A DNA stretch of 64,000 nucleotides from Fischerella muscicola PCC 7414 (GTDB lineage: Bacteria; Cyanobacteriota; Cyanobacteriia; Cyanobacteriales; Nostocaceae): positions 62,001-126,000 of the forward strand of contig NZ_AJLK01000109.1 of assembly GCF_000317205.1 (NCBI RefSeq), written 5' to 3'. Below are positions 55,782 through 64,000 of the stretch, piece by piece. The notes beneath the pieces are model-generated. The model did no database searches. It saw nothing but the letters and a program-made list of their open reading frames with translations, and was not told the origin of the DNA. The translations under genes and the position numbers were made by a program. Every line of letters starts with the position of its first letter. Position 1 is the stretch's first letter.

Positions 55782-56909
55782 ATGGAGATGAATGAGAACC
55801 CAGATAATGATTTAAAGGGTTTACTACAACTAGAAAAACAATCTGCTGTTTCATATTTAGCTCAACAATGGGCAAAAAAGTATTTACAGAATGTAGAACT
55901 GAACTACTTCTATGAAGATAAGCAAGATGCTATAAACTTCAAAAAAGTAGTATCTCCCGAAGGACGAAAAAGAACAGTGCAAAAGCTAATGAATTCACTG
56001 CGTACTGTGAGTTTACAAGCTTGGAACAAAACAGAAGCATTGTTGTCAGAGGAAATCAAAAGGCATCGTATTGATCCAAAATTAATCAATCCTTGGGAAA
56101 TAACAGCAGATTCTTTTGAGATATACGAACAAGCATTGCATCTATACATCCAGCAACAATCAAGTCACAACTTATCTACACAAATCCCACCAGCAAATAC
56201 AGAAAGTTCACTGTCTGAAAGAATTCAGCAGATGCAAGCACAACATTTTGTTTCTACTCAAATGGCAACAATCATTAGCACAAATGTTGGTTTGCTACGG
56301 CAGAAATACACACAACATGATCCAAGAGTGATTGGCTTTGTGAGTATGCAGTTTCACTATACTAACCTTGGCTTACTACAAACTCTTTCATCTTTGGAAC
56401 AAATTGTACTTGGCAGTTACTTAAAAGTCATAGATGACCACTTATATATGCCATTACAGCGTGCTTATTATGCAGCCGCCGAGCATGATTATAATTCTCA
56501 TGTTTTAACAGCAGTACAAACACTTTTACCTGTTAGTACACTGATTGCCAATAAAATTTGCCAAAAGATAATTGATCTTTACCCTAATTATCATTCCCAC
56601 TCTGGTTTATTAAGTGAACCACTAGTCAGGCTTTCCAGTATCAGGGATGTAGAAATGTTCCAGGTTTATCTTTGGGTTTGTAGCTTAGAGGGAAGCGTGA
56701 ATGCAATTCAACAAGAATTGTTCCCATTATGTGCAATGCTCTACCCAAGATTAAAAGTTCAATGGGAACTAATTCGCTGTATGCTGCACCTTTTACAGCA
56801 AGAAATTTCTCAGCATTTGAATACTAAACAAGCTAATACCTTGATGCCTTATTTACAGGTGTTGTGGCACATGTTTTCCCCAAAAGTATTTGGCGAACTT
56901 ATATTGTAG
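55782..56909 (+). CDS. hypothetical helical protein
   Basis: This is a 375-residue protein, unrecognised. It is rich in helix-forming residues, with long Gln/Leu-rich stretches (LHLYIQQQSSHNL, IQQMQAQHFVSTQMATIISTNVGLL) and a mostly helical C-terminal half (LGLLQTLSSLEQIVLGSYLKVIDDHLYMPLQRAYYAAAEHDYNSHV). No signal or clear membrane helix is present, and no catalytic motif. The start is ATG 55782 (or 55788), after a long AT-rich leader suggesting its own regulation. It could be a structural or scaffold protein; I cannot say more. Confidence 0.6.
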   Translation: MEMNENPDNDLKGLLQLEKQSAVSYLAQQWAKKYLQNVELNYFYEDKQDAINFKKVVSPEGRKRTVQKLMNSLRTVSLQAWNKTEALLSEEIKRHRIDPKLINPWEITADSFEIYEQALHLYIQQQSSHNLSTQIPPANTESSLSERIQQMQAQHFVSTQMATIISTNVGLLRQKYTQHDPRVIGFVSMQFHYTNLGLLQTLSSLEQIVLGSYLKVIDDHLYMPLQRAYYAAAEHDYNSHVLTAVQTLLPVSTLIANKICQKIIDLYPNYHSHSGLLSEPLVRLSSIRDVEMFQVYLWVCSLEGSVNAIQQELFPLCAMLYPRLKVQWELIRCMLHLLQQEISQHLNTKQANTLMPYLQVLWHMFSPKVFGELIL

Positions 56910-57247
56910 AGGTAGCTAAGTTTTTTGTATATTGCTATCCTCTAACAAATAGTTATTTATTTAGCAGCAATCTTTTTTGCTAAATTATAAAATCTTTGGT
57001 CAAGCTTGATTATTCCTCAGCAGAGTTCCTGTTGTGTAGTAACCAATATACGCTATTGTTCCTGTCACAACAACACTTTATTCATTTGTTTTTTGATTCT
57101 ATTAGAAAATAAACAACACTTCAAGCAAACCAATTTTTTTACATCAACGATTGCTTGTTTCCTGACAAAAACTCTGATATTCTTATCTCTTTCATCCTCA
57201 CTAACATTTTTTCAATGATGTTGATATACAGCAAATAGCATAATCAA
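56910..57247. other. AT-rich gap before the RHH gene
   Basis: The gap is 338 bp of AT-rich sequence. A frame at 57006-57218 has no ribosome site and a skewed composition. I see no gene or clear terminator. Confidence 0.4.
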
Positions 57248-57418
57248 ATGACTAATAAAAAATGGGCTGTAAAACGTATTACTGTGAATTTAGCAGCACA
57301 GGAGGCCGAAAAATTGGAAAAGTATTGTCAGCAAACTGGTAGACCAGCAACTGATGTGATTCGGGAATTGATCCGAGGATTGTCTGTAGCTGAAGACACC
57401 AATGATAGTAACAGATAA
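57248..57418 (+). CDS. ribbon-helix-helix (CopG/Arc-like) DNA-binding protein
   Basis: This 56-residue protein has VKRITVNLAAQEAEKLEKYC (the beta-strand and first helix of the ribbon-helix-helix fold) and GRPATDVIRELIRGL (second helix), which fits the Arc/CopG fold. The strand residues Arg-Thr-Asn would contact the DNA major groove in a dimer. It may be the antitoxin of a pair, but no toxin gene is next to it. The next gene, crtQ, starts 215 bp downstream on the same strand; whether it regulates crtQ is unknown. Confidence 0.75.
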   Translation: MTNKKWAVKRITVNLAAQEAEKLEKYCQQTGRPATDVIRELIRGLSVAEDTNDSNR

Positions 57419-57633
57419 GGAGGCAGACAATAGATTAAGAGTACAAATAAAAAGAAATAAAAAAGAAAGGAAAAATTTGTTTTTGCTTTCTACTTTTTAC
57501 TTTTTACTTTATTTGACTCTTTTTGGGATTTGTCTGGGTGTTTTGAATCCTTGGACTATGGATGGAATACAAGTAGCAAATTCCGACACCAACCCAGTTA
57601 CAATTTGTAAAGAAATTGAAAAGGAAGGGCGGA

Positions 57634-59073
57634 ATGCGCGTTGCAATCATTGGTGCGGGACTGGCTGGGCTAGCAACCGCTGTAGATTTAGCTGATGCTG
57701 GCTGTGAAGTCCAGATTTTTGAGTCCCGTCCGTTTGTTGGTGGAAAAGTTAGCAGCTGGGTAGATGAAGATGGCAACCATATTGAGATGGGATTGCATGT
57801 CTTCTTTGGCAACTATAATCAGTTGTTGAAATTGATGAAGAAGATGGGAGCCTTTGAAAACCTTCTTCCTAAAGAACATATTCATAACTTCATCAATAAG
57901 GGAGGACAGATTGGTGCGCTTGATTTTCGTTTCTTTATGGGTGCGCCTTTCAATGGTTTAAAGGCCTTTTTTACTACCTCTCAACTCTCATGGCTAGATA
58001 AGTTGCAGAATGCTGTAGCACTTTCTATAAGTCCAGTTGTCAGGGGTTTGGTAGACTTTGAGGGTGCGATGCAGAATATTCGTGACTTAGATAAAGTTAG
58101 CTTTGCTGAATGGTTCCGTAGTCACGGTGGTAGTGATGGCAGTATTAAGCGGATGTGGAACCCTATTGCCTATGCTTTGGGTTTTATTGATTGCGAGAAC
58201 ATATCCGCCCGTTGTATGCTGACAATTTTTCAGTTATTCGCTGTGAGAACAGAAGCATCAAAACTGCGGATGCTTAAAGGTTCACCCTATGAATACTTGC
58301 ATAAACCGATTTTGGAGTATCTAGAAGCGAGAGGAACAAAAATTTATACTCGCCGGAGAGTACGAGAAGTTCAATTTGCTGAGGAAGGAGAACAAACCCG
58401 TGTCACTGGTTTGGTAATTGCTAATGGTGACACAGAAGAAAACATTACTGCTGATGCCTATGTAGCCGCCTGTGATCTGCCAGGAATTCAGCGCCTCTTG
58501 CCTCAACAATGGCGTAAGTGGACAGAATTTGACAATATTTACAAGTTGGATGCGGTTCCTGTGGCGACCGTGCAGCTACGATTTGATGGTTGGGTAACAG
58601 AACTGCAAGATGCAGAAGCACGCAAACAGCTAAATCACGCAGCAGGGATTGATAATTTGCTATATACTGCTGATGCCGATTTTTCTTGTTTTGCTGATTT
58701 GGCTTTGACTAGCCCTGCCGATTATTATCGGCAAGGGCAGGGTTCTTTGTTACAGGCAGTGCTGACACCAGGAGATCCGTTTATTAAAAAAAGCAATGAA
58801 GAAATTGCTCAGCACGTTTTAGCACAAGTACACGAGTTGTTTCCATCATCAAGGGAATTAAATATGACTTGGTACAGTGTAGTTAAGCTAGCTCAGTCTT
58901 TGTACAGAGAAGCACCGGGGATGGATATTTATCGTCCTCGTCAAAAAACCCCTGTGGCTAATTTCTTCCTGGCAGGCAGTTATACACAGCAGGATTACAT
59001 CGATAGCATGGAAGGAGCAACGATTTCAGGAATGCTTGCCGCAAAAGCTATTTTGGAAACTGTGAAAAAATAG
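57634..59073 (+). CDS. crtQ: zeta-carotene desaturase
   Basis: CrtQ (plant-type Zds) is a FAD-dependent desaturase that turns zeta-carotene into lycopene, at the membrane, in carotenoid synthesis. The dinucleotide-binding start is [20 protein letters not shown], then [29 protein letters not shown] and the C-terminal [22 protein letters not shown] (FAD contact) are typical. The 479 residues match other cyanobacterial CrtQ lengths. ATG 57634 is chosen over TTG 57616. The downstream SRPBCC gene, 47 bp away, is likely cotranscribed. Confidence 0.93.
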   Translation: MRVAIIGAGLAGLATAVDLADAGCEVQIFESRPFVGGKVSSWVDEDGNHIEMGLHVFFGNYNQLLKLMKKMGAFENLLPKEHIHNFINKGGQIGALDFRFFMGAPFNGLKAFFTTSQLSWLDKLQNAVALSISPVVRGLVDFEGAMQNIRDLDKVSFAEWFRSHGGSDGSIKRMWNPIAYALGFIDCENISARCMLTIFQLFAVRTEASKLRMLKGSPYEYLHKPILEYLEARGTKIYTRRRVREVQFAEEGEQTRVTGLVIANGDTEENITADAYVAACDLPGIQRLLPQQWRKWTEFDNIYKLDAVPVATVQLRFDGWVTELQDAEARKQLNHAAGIDNLLYTADADFSCFADLALTSPADYYRQGQGSLLQAVLTPGDPFIKKSNEEIAQHVLAQVHELFPSSRELNMTWYSVVKLAQSLYREAPGMDIYRPRQKTPVANFFLAGSYTQQDYIDSMEGATISGMLAAKAILETVKK

Positions 59074-59120
59074 TTTGCTGATCCAAAATCTCAAATCCAA
59101 AATCTCAAATCTAAAATCTA

Positions 59121-59567
59121 ATGTCTGATTGGTTAGAACATACGGTGCAGATGGAAGTAGAGGCTCCTATAGATTTAGTATGGAGTCTTTGGTCTAATTT
59201 GGAGCAAATGCCCCGCTGGATGAAGTGGATAGATTCGGTGACAGTTCCTGAAGATAACCCCGATATCTCATTGTGGAAATTGAAATCTGGTGGTTTTGAA
59301 TTTACCTGGAAATCCCGGATTCTCAAAGTCATTCCTCATCAAATCATCCAATGGGAATCTATCGATGGTTTACCGAATCGGGGAGCTATTCGTTTTTACG
59401 ATCGCCATACCAGTAGTATCGTTAAACTTACTGTTGCCTATGCTATCCCCGGTATCCTGGGCAAAATCATGGATAATCTATTTTTGGGACGATTAGTAGA
59501 ATCAACTTTACGTGCGGATTTAGAGCGATTTCAGCAATATGCCTTACAAAAAAAGGCTGAAGTCTAA
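59121..59567 (+). CDS. SRPBCC (polyketide cyclase/dehydrase-like) protein
   Basis: This is a 148-residue single-domain lipid- or ligand-binding protein of the START/SRPBCC fold. VQMEVEAPIDLVWSLWSNLEQMPRWMKWIDSV is the classic start, and the rest runs through WKSRILKVIPHQIIQWESIDG to a long C-terminal helix (LRADLERFQQYAL). It follows crtQ by 47 bp, so it may bind a carotenoid or an intermediate. No catalytic residue can be named. Confidence 0.85.
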   Translation: MSDWLEHTVQMEVEAPIDLVWSLWSNLEQMPRWMKWIDSVTVPEDNPDISLWKLKSGGFEFTWKSRILKVIPHQIIQWESIDGLPNRGAIRFYDRHTSSIVKLTVAYAIPGILGKIMDNLFLGRLVESTLRADLERFQQYALQKKAEV

Positions 59568-59618
59568 AGGTTGTAGCCGCCCTCAGGAGTGTCTACATCC
59601 TTGATACTTCATACTTTT

Positions 59619-59858
59619 TTACCACGTTGGATCGCTAAACAAATTTATCGTTAATTCTTCACATCCGTCTGGAACTGAGCTAATACAAGCACGAATGATT
59701 TCTCCATCGTCTAGTTCCACTGTACAAGCGTGACAAGTACCCATCAGACAACCTGTGGGAATAATCACCTCTGCTCGATCAGCAACATCTAGCAGGGGTT
59801 CCCCCACTTGGGCGTCAACTGTAACATCATCTGGCAAGAAATGGACACGCACAGTCAT
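59619..59858 (-). CDS. small [2Fe-2S] ferredoxin-like protein
   Basis: This is a 79-residue beta-grasp 2Fe-2S protein with ligands Cys37-x4-Cys42-x2-Cys45-x12-Cys58 (GCLMGTCHACT..RACIS). The last spacing is much shorter than the ~29 of photosynthetic ferredoxin. It resembles the N-terminal clusters of molybdenum hydroxylases. It carries electrons, but its partner is unknown. It is read in the same direction as cobQ and starts 13 bp after the cobQ stop, so the two are probably cotranscribed. Confidence 0.85.
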   Translation of the reverse strand: MTVRVHFLPDDVTVDAQVGEPLLDVADRAEVIIPTGCLMGTCHACTVELDDGEIIRACISSVPDGCEELTINLFSDPTW

Positions 59859-59871
59859 AATTTTGAGCTTA

Positions 59872-61350
59872 CTACGACAACAAAGGAGTCAAATCTAAGT
59901 GCTGTTCAATTTCTGTGGCAAGGGAATCTAAAAGATTTTCGCGCTGATCTCGATAGTTGGCAACACCTGTAGGCAGAGATTTTAAACCTCGTTGTTGACG
60001 CAGGCGATTCAACCAAGCACGACGCCAAGGTCCATTGTCAAATATACCGTGGAGATAAGTACCCCAAACTGATTGACAACTATCGACTAATCCTAAATTT
60101 GGATCGTCAAATAGAGGATAATAGGATTGGGAATCTATTCCTTGGGTTTCGATGCGCGATCGCCCTTGATGAATTTCAAATCCAGTCACCGGTAAACCCA
60201 TTTGGGGATGATTAGAAGTCACTTGACGTTGGCGGGCAATTTTTTGTCCCGTTATGACTGTTTTGATAGGTAATAGTCCTAAGCCTTGAAATCTGCCTGC
60301 TTGCCCTTCTATACCTTCTGGATCGGCAATCATTTGACCAAGGATTTGAAAACCACCGCAGATACCCAAAACTGTACCACCTGCTGCTGCATAGTTTTGA
60401 ATTGCCTCTGCCATACCAGTTCTTTGGAGTAACAGCAAATCAGCAATTGATGTTTTAGTACCTGGGAGAATTACGGCATCTGGGTGTCCTAATTCTTGCT
60501 TGGGACTTAGGTATTTTACCATTACTGTTGATTCTGATTCCAATGGGTCAAAATCGGTAAAATTAGATATTCTTGGTAAACGAATCACACTAATATTGAG
60601 ATCTGCATTGGATTTATGCGATTTACGTTCAAATAAATCTAAAGAATCCTCCGCCGGAAATACCGTTTCTAAGTATGGAATTACACCAAGCACCGGAATA
60701 GCCGTACGTTCTTCTAACCATTTGATACCAGGTTCCAGTAGCGATCGCTGTCCCCGAAACTTATTAATGACTACACCCCGAATCAAAGCCCGTTCTTCTG
60801 GTTCGAGCAATTCTAAGGTTCCAACTACATGGGCAAAAGCACCACCCCGATCAATATCAACTACCAGTAAAGTCGGGGCATTCAAATATTTTGCCACTCG
60901 CATATTGGTTAAATCACGGTGCTTGAGGTTGATTTCTGCTGGACTACCAGCACCTTCACAAACCAGCAAATCAAATTCTGTGGACAAATGCTGTAAAGAC
61001 TCTTCAATTGAGCGCCATCCCAATTCAAAATACTGCTCGTAATAATCCGCAGCGCTCACTTTTCCTATAGCCTTACCCTTAATAATTACTTGGGAAGTCA
61101 TATCACCTTGCGGTTTGAGTAAAATCGGGTTCATTTCTACCCAAGGTACAACCCCCGCAGCCCAGGCTTGTACTGCTTGGGCATAACCAATTTCTCCACC
61201 ATTAGCTGTGACATAAGCATTTAAAGCCATATTCTGACCTTTAAAGGGAGCCACCCGCCAGCCACGCCGCGACAAAATGCGACAAATAGCCGCCGTCAAC
61301 AGTGATTTCCCCGCGTGGGATGTTGTTCCCACCACCATAATTGCTTTCAT
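59872..61350 (-). CDS. cobQ: cobyric acid synthase
   Basis: CobQ amidates side chains b, d, e and g of adenosylcobyrinic acid a,c-diamide with glutamine and ATP. The N-terminal P-loop-like site is MVVGTTSHAGKSLL. VEMNPILLKPQGD and CEGAGSPAEINL are typical. The C-terminal amidotransferase has ICGGFQILG (nucleophile Cys) and GTYLHGIF (His). ATG 61350 is chosen; the longer frame starts at TTG 61356. The 492-residue length is normal. Together with the CobH-like gene at 2644 it indicates cobalamin or pseudocobalamin synthesis in this organism. Confidence 0.94.
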   Translation of the reverse strand: MKAIMVVGTTSHAGKSLLTAAICRILSRRGWRVAPFKGQNMALNAYVTANGGEIGYAQAVQAWAAGVVPWVEMNPILLKPQGDMTSQVIIKGKAIGKVSAADYYEQYFELGWRSIEESLQHLSTEFDLLVCEGAGSPAEINLKHRDLTNMRVAKYLNAPTLLVVDIDRGGAFAHVVGTLELLEPEERALIRGVVINKFRGQRSLLEPGIKWLEERTAIPVLGVIPYLETVFPAEDSLDLFERKSHKSNADLNISVIRLPRISNFTDFDPLESESTVMVKYLSPKQELGHPDAVILPGTKTSIADLLLLQRTGMAEAIQNYAAAGGTVLGICGGFQILGQMIADPEGIEGQAGRFQGLGLLPIKTVITGQKIARQRQVTSNHPQMGLPVTGFEIHQGRSRIETQGIDSQSYYPLFDDPNLGLVDSCQSVWGTYLHGIFDNGPWRRAWLNRLRQQRGLKSLPTGVANYRDQRENLLDSLATEIEQHLDLTPLLS

Positions 61351-61744
61351 ATTCAACTGTTTTTCCGATCAGGTATGATATTAAAAGCATGAAGTTTAAT
61401 ATAGCAATGCTATTTGAGTGATCAGATTATTCGTTAAATAGTCATTGATTATTGGTCATTTGTCATTAGCGTTAGACAAATGATAAATGACTAAGGACAA
61501 ACAACGACCTTACGCAACATCTCACATCAAGTCACGAAGCTATAGTAAAGACTTCATAAATGCAGTTGAGACTTCCGTATATATTGTTCCCGCTTCCAAG
61601 CGACTCTTAACTTTTTAATTAAAAATTGGTTAGTGGATAGTGGTTAGTGGATAGTGGTAAATCACCAACAACCAACAACCAACAACCAACAACCAACAAC
61701 CAACAACCAACAACCAACAACCAACAACCAACAACCAACAAATT
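61351..61744. repeat. STRR tract (CAACAACC) between genes
   Basis: From about 61655 to 61740 the DNA is nearly perfect CAACCAACAAC units in tandem. A GTTAGTGGATAGTGG run is just upstream (61628-61655), and CAATGACTATT/AAATGACAAATG-type units are at 61440-61500. No gene was seen. Confidence 0.75.
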
Positions 61745-62149
61745 CTAAAATGGTAGTGTGAACCAACGAGCTACAATATCTAAAAAGCGATCGCGCCATG
61801 TTATAGTCGGCAAACCCTGGCGCTGCAATTGTTCTACTAACTGACGACCAAGGGGTGTGAGGCGAAAACTATCTGTAATGCCTTGACCATCAACTTCGCG
61901 TCGCAGTACACCTACTTTGATCAACCATACCAAAGAGTTGTCTGCTCTTAATTCAGACAAAGCAGCTTTGGTGTAGCCTTTGTTAACACCAGAATTGCCA
62001 ACAATTTCACTCATTGCTACCCGCCCTGAAAGCATCGCTGCAAATAAACCAAAATTAAAAGGAGAACAAAGTAGCGATCGCTTGGCTCTTTCTACGGTTT
62101 TAGATGGATATGTCAGGATTTTTTGATTTTGAGCGTCAACAGCAGGCAT
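61745..62149 (-). CDS. possible winged-helix protein, function unknown
   Basis: This is a 134-residue basic protein. FGLFAAMLSGRVAMSEIVGNSGVNKGYTKAALSEL and KVGVLRREVDGQGITDSFRLTPLGRQLVEQL look like the helices and wing of a winged HTH domain. It has no signal or membrane helix. I know comparable cyanobacterial sequences only as hypotheticals. It is convergent with none of its neighbours and sits behind a CAACAACC repeat block on its 3' side. Confidence 0.6.
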   Translation of the reverse strand: MPAVDAQNQKILTYPSKTVERAKRSLLCSPFNFGLFAAMLSGRVAMSEIVGNSGVNKGYTKAALSELRADNSLVWLIKVGVLRREVDGQGITDSFRLTPLGRQLVEQLQRQGLPTITWRDRFLDIVARWFTLPF

Positions 62150-62275
62150 TTTGGTTTCCAGTTATTCAGTTATTAGTTATCAGTTAACTGATGTCTTTTT
62201 TATTTTCCTGTAATTATTGTAAATTATTGTAAAATTTCAAGTGCATCAATAATTTCAAATTTAGGAAGGTAAATT

Positions 62276-62713
62276 ATGCCTCTAGCAGTTGGGACAGATG
62301 CACCTGCGTTTACCGTTAAAGATACTAACGGCAACACTGTTTCTTTATCTGATTTCAAAGGTAAAACAGTAGTTCTGTATTTTTACCCCAAAGACGACAC
62401 TCCAGGCTGCACAAAGCAAGCTTGTAGTTTCCGTGATGCTAAGGAGCAATACACAAACAAAGATATTGTGGTGCTAGGGGTAAGTGCAGATGATGAAGCT
62501 TCGCACCAAGCATTCACTCAAAAGTATAATCTCAACTTTCCACTCCTAGCTGACACCAATGGTGAATTAATTAAAGCCTACGATGTCGATGGTGGTGGTT
62601 ATGCTAAGCGTGTTACCTACGTAATAGATGGCAACGGCAAAATTATTCATGTTGACTCTAGTGTCAACACCTCTACCCATGCCGGCGATATATTAGCTGT
62701 CTTGGGATTGTAA
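62276..62713 (+). CDS. peroxiredoxin Q (bacterioferritin comigratory type)
   Basis: This is a 145-residue atypical 2-Cys peroxiredoxin that reduces peroxides with thioredoxin. The peroxidatic Cys45 is in YPKDDTPGCTKQAC and the resolving Cys50 is five residues on, which is the PrxQ/BCP layout. VVLGVSADDEASHQAF and RVTYVIDGNGKI are conserved. The GGAAGG ribosome site and ATG 62276 are clear. It guards the cell against photosynthetic peroxide. Confidence 0.93.
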   Translation: MPLAVGTDAPAFTVKDTNGNTVSLSDFKGKTVVLYFYPKDDTPGCTKQACSFRDAKEQYTNKDIVVLGVSADDEASHQAFTQKYNLNFPLLADTNGELIKAYDVDGGGYAKRVTYVIDGNGKIIHVDSSVNTSTHAGDILAVLGL

Positions 62714-62969
62714 ACTACTCTGAGCAGAATCAACAGTTAAAGAGTCAATAATCCAAACTATTGACTCTTGACTGTGCCAATTTTAGATTTTGGATTTTGG
62801 ATTTTAGATTATTTTTTCGGTTCAAGCCCCGCCCCTTGTGGGCAGAACAAATCTAAAATAGTCAATCTCAAATCTCCAAGTTGCATCCTACAAGTGGCTT
62901 GCAGTCAATCCAAAATCGCAAATCTAAAATCCAAAATTGTTTGATTTAACTTAAACGCAACAATCAACT
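62714..62969. repeat. STRR tract (AAATCCAAAATC) after the peroxiredoxin gene
   Basis: Units of TTTTAGATTTTGGATTTTGG occur at about 62780-62812 and the complementary AATCTAAAATCCAAAATTG at 62913-62940, so the two blocks can pair. The same family is at about 4064-4105 and 59085-59120. Confidence 0.65.
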
Positions 62970-63368
62970 TTATCGATTTGGAGTAGTATTCACACCTGGA
63001 GTAATGATCTGCAAACTCGGTGTTTGCTGTTGATTTTGTTGTGTTAATGCTCGTTGTCTGGCTTTAAAAGCTTCTGCGGCCTCATCAAGTTGTTGGTTTT
63101 GGGCATTGATATCCAGATTCGGCACACTTAAATTGGCACGATGGATTAAGTTAAACACACCAAAGCCATCATTTGTGTTGGTGTTAGAAAAAGGATTATT
63201 GTTATTGTTGTATGGGTCGTCTGTATTGTTCTGCGGATCGTAATTTGGCAAGTTCGGTATTTCGCTTGGTTCAGCAAGGCTAGGTTGTGGAATTAGCAGG
63301 GAAGTCAAGCCGATTCCCGCCAAAGTAGTTACAGCGATAAGTTTGAGCGGCAGAAACGAGATTTTCAT
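62970..63368 (-). CDS. exported Asn/Gln-rich protein
   Basis: This is a 132-residue protein with a clean signal peptide (MKISFLPLKLIAVTTLAGIG..SLAEP). The mature part is rich in Asn, Pro and Gln (DPQNNTDDPYNNNNNPF). A short helix (AAEAFKARQRALTQQNQQQ) lies near the C-terminus. No family is recognised. Low-complexity exported proteins like this often coat the cell or act in the envelope. Confidence 0.55.
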   Translation of the reverse strand: MKISFLPLKLIAVTTLAGIGLTSLLIPQPSLAEPSEIPNLPNYDPQNNTDDPYNNNNNPFSNTNTNDGFGVFNLIHRANLSVPNLDINAQNQQLDEAAEAFKARQRALTQQNQQQTPSLQIITPGVNTTPNR

Positions 63369-63451
63369 GCAGATTTACCCCACACAGAATTTCAAGTTAA
63401 TAATGCTTCTATTTTAAATAACTAAGAATTTGTTTGTTGACTAATTGCTAT

Positions 63452-63665
63452 ATGAGCATAAAAAAATATCTACAAGTCAGTGAAATTATTGACTGGCAGC
63501 ATCCTACAGTTCTGGAATTAGCACAAAAGATTGCATCAAGGCATCAAACCAGAGGCGATCGCTAAAGCTTGTTTTGAGTGGGTAAGGGATGAAATTTATC
63601 ACAGTTGCGACTATCAAATCAATCCTGTAACTTGTAAAGCCTCAGAGGATGTTTGTAAAGTCTAA
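63452..63665 (+). pseudogene. frameshifted and truncated transglutaminase-like gene
   Basis: ATG 63452 opens MSIKKYLQVSEIIDWQHP and reads into VLELAQKIAS. One extra A near 63538-63539 then shifts the frame to a stop. In the next frame the protein goes on as GIKPEAIAKACFEWVRDEI, followed by YHSCDYQINPVTCKAS, as expected for the start of a cyanobacterial transglutaminase-like peptidase. Similarity stops where an inverted-repeat element begins (63644), and the chain ends at TAA 63665. The catalytic Cys-His-Asp part is missing. Confidence 0.75.
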
Positions 63666-63863
63666 TTTATTACTAGCCCAGGCGACTAGAAGTCGCACGC
63701 CAGGTGCTTTATGCCGGGAGACCCGTCCACCGCACTGGCTTGGCTACACAGGCAAAACCCGCCTGCGCGGGTTCATATCCTTACTTTTTTATTAGTCCAC
63801 GGAGGTGGACTTTGCTTGTGTAGTAGCGAATTCTATTCGCTCAAAACTTTTCAAACATCCTCT
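63644..63863. mobile_element. 220-bp inverted-repeat (MITE-like) element
   Basis: AGAGGATGTTTG (63644-63655) and CAAACATCCTCT (63852-63863) are exact complements, and similarity extends about eight more bases inward with a few mismatches. The interior is a string of short palindromes: GACTAGAAGTC, CCCGCCTGCGCGGG, GTCCACGGAGGTGGAC and GCGAATTCTATTCGC. It contains no gene. It truncates the transglutaminase-like reading frame. Confidence 0.75.
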
Positions 63864-64000
63864 AAGAAGTTCTTATAAATAAGAGATATAAATATTGACG
63901 ATAGCTTTATTTAATACTTGAGCTTATACAGTCTTTAGGAACTTTTTACTTTCAGTTCCCATGTAGCTTAATGTAATATTGGTACTTTAATTTTCTATTT
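63864..64000. other. AT-rich end of the window
   Basis: No gene was seen. I could not find the missing 3' part of the transglutaminase-like gene here. Confidence 0.4.

Noticed and set aside
57248-57418. RHH protein as half of a toxin-antitoxin pair
   Set aside because: No toxin-like gene follows; the next gene is crtQ 215 bp away.

Overview
The window comes from a filamentous, probably heterocyst-forming (Nostocales-type) cyanobacterium. The evidence is the very frequent GCGATCGC (HIP1) octamer, the photosynthesis genes psaK and crtQ, an SLH/OprB iron porin, a predicted glucolipid synthase gene, and gene gaps filled with short tandem and palindromic repeats (heptamer-like runs such as GTTAGTGGTTG or CAACAACC, and CCCCATCTCC minisatellites). 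No rRNA, tRNA, CRISPR array or intact transposase was seen.

Layout. 1-12.5 kb is housekeeping: the end of a Mn-type superoxide dismutase, rsmG with an in-frame minisatellite, a TPM-domain membrane protein, a divergent cobH, dapB, psaK, sufE, an alpha/beta hydrolase, a COG0523 GTPase behind a Zur-like box with a WD40 protein, and two small exported proteins that share a C-terminal GCxCxxC signature. 12.5-29 kb holds a repeat-rich gap with a 42/84-bp tandem array and a MITE-like element, then a cell-wall amidase, pyrG, an osmoprotectant-type ABC pair, an Rre1/Ycf29-like response regulator, a thioredoxin-like 2Fe-2S protein, groES-groEL behind a perfect CIRCE operator, dnaX, and the porin.

29.5-36.2 kb is an accessory island that I read as a lasso-peptide (RiPP) cluster. 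It has an alpha/beta hydrolase coupled to a fused RRE-B2 leader peptidase, two unlisted precursor genes of about 50 codons (32640-32792 and 32900-33058) on a 260-bp duplicated cassette, an unknown 199-aa protein, an asparagine-synthetase-like lasso cyclase, and a small exported protein. An antisense gene with a possible permuted His...Asn-Cys motif lies inside the island. No exporter is present. Both leaders lack the usual Thr two residues before the core.

36.4-46.3 kb is a tightly packed array of caspase-like genes: a small possible HTH protein, DUF1822, CHAT-CHASE2, DUF928, and an exported 1793-aa protein with about 30 TPRs and a C-terminal CHAT domain. Topology suggests a sensing system with one CHAT protease on each side of the membrane.

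46.6-64 kb returns to core functions: a probable glucosyl-diacylglycerol synthase overlapping a radical SAM gene, an EbsA-like pilus factor, a phosphotransacetylase-like DRTGG protein, sufA/iscA, crtQ with an SRPBCC protein, cobQ with a short-loop 2Fe-2S protein, and a PrxQ peroxiredoxin. The window ends in a transglutaminase-like pseudogene cut by a 220-bp inverted-repeat element.
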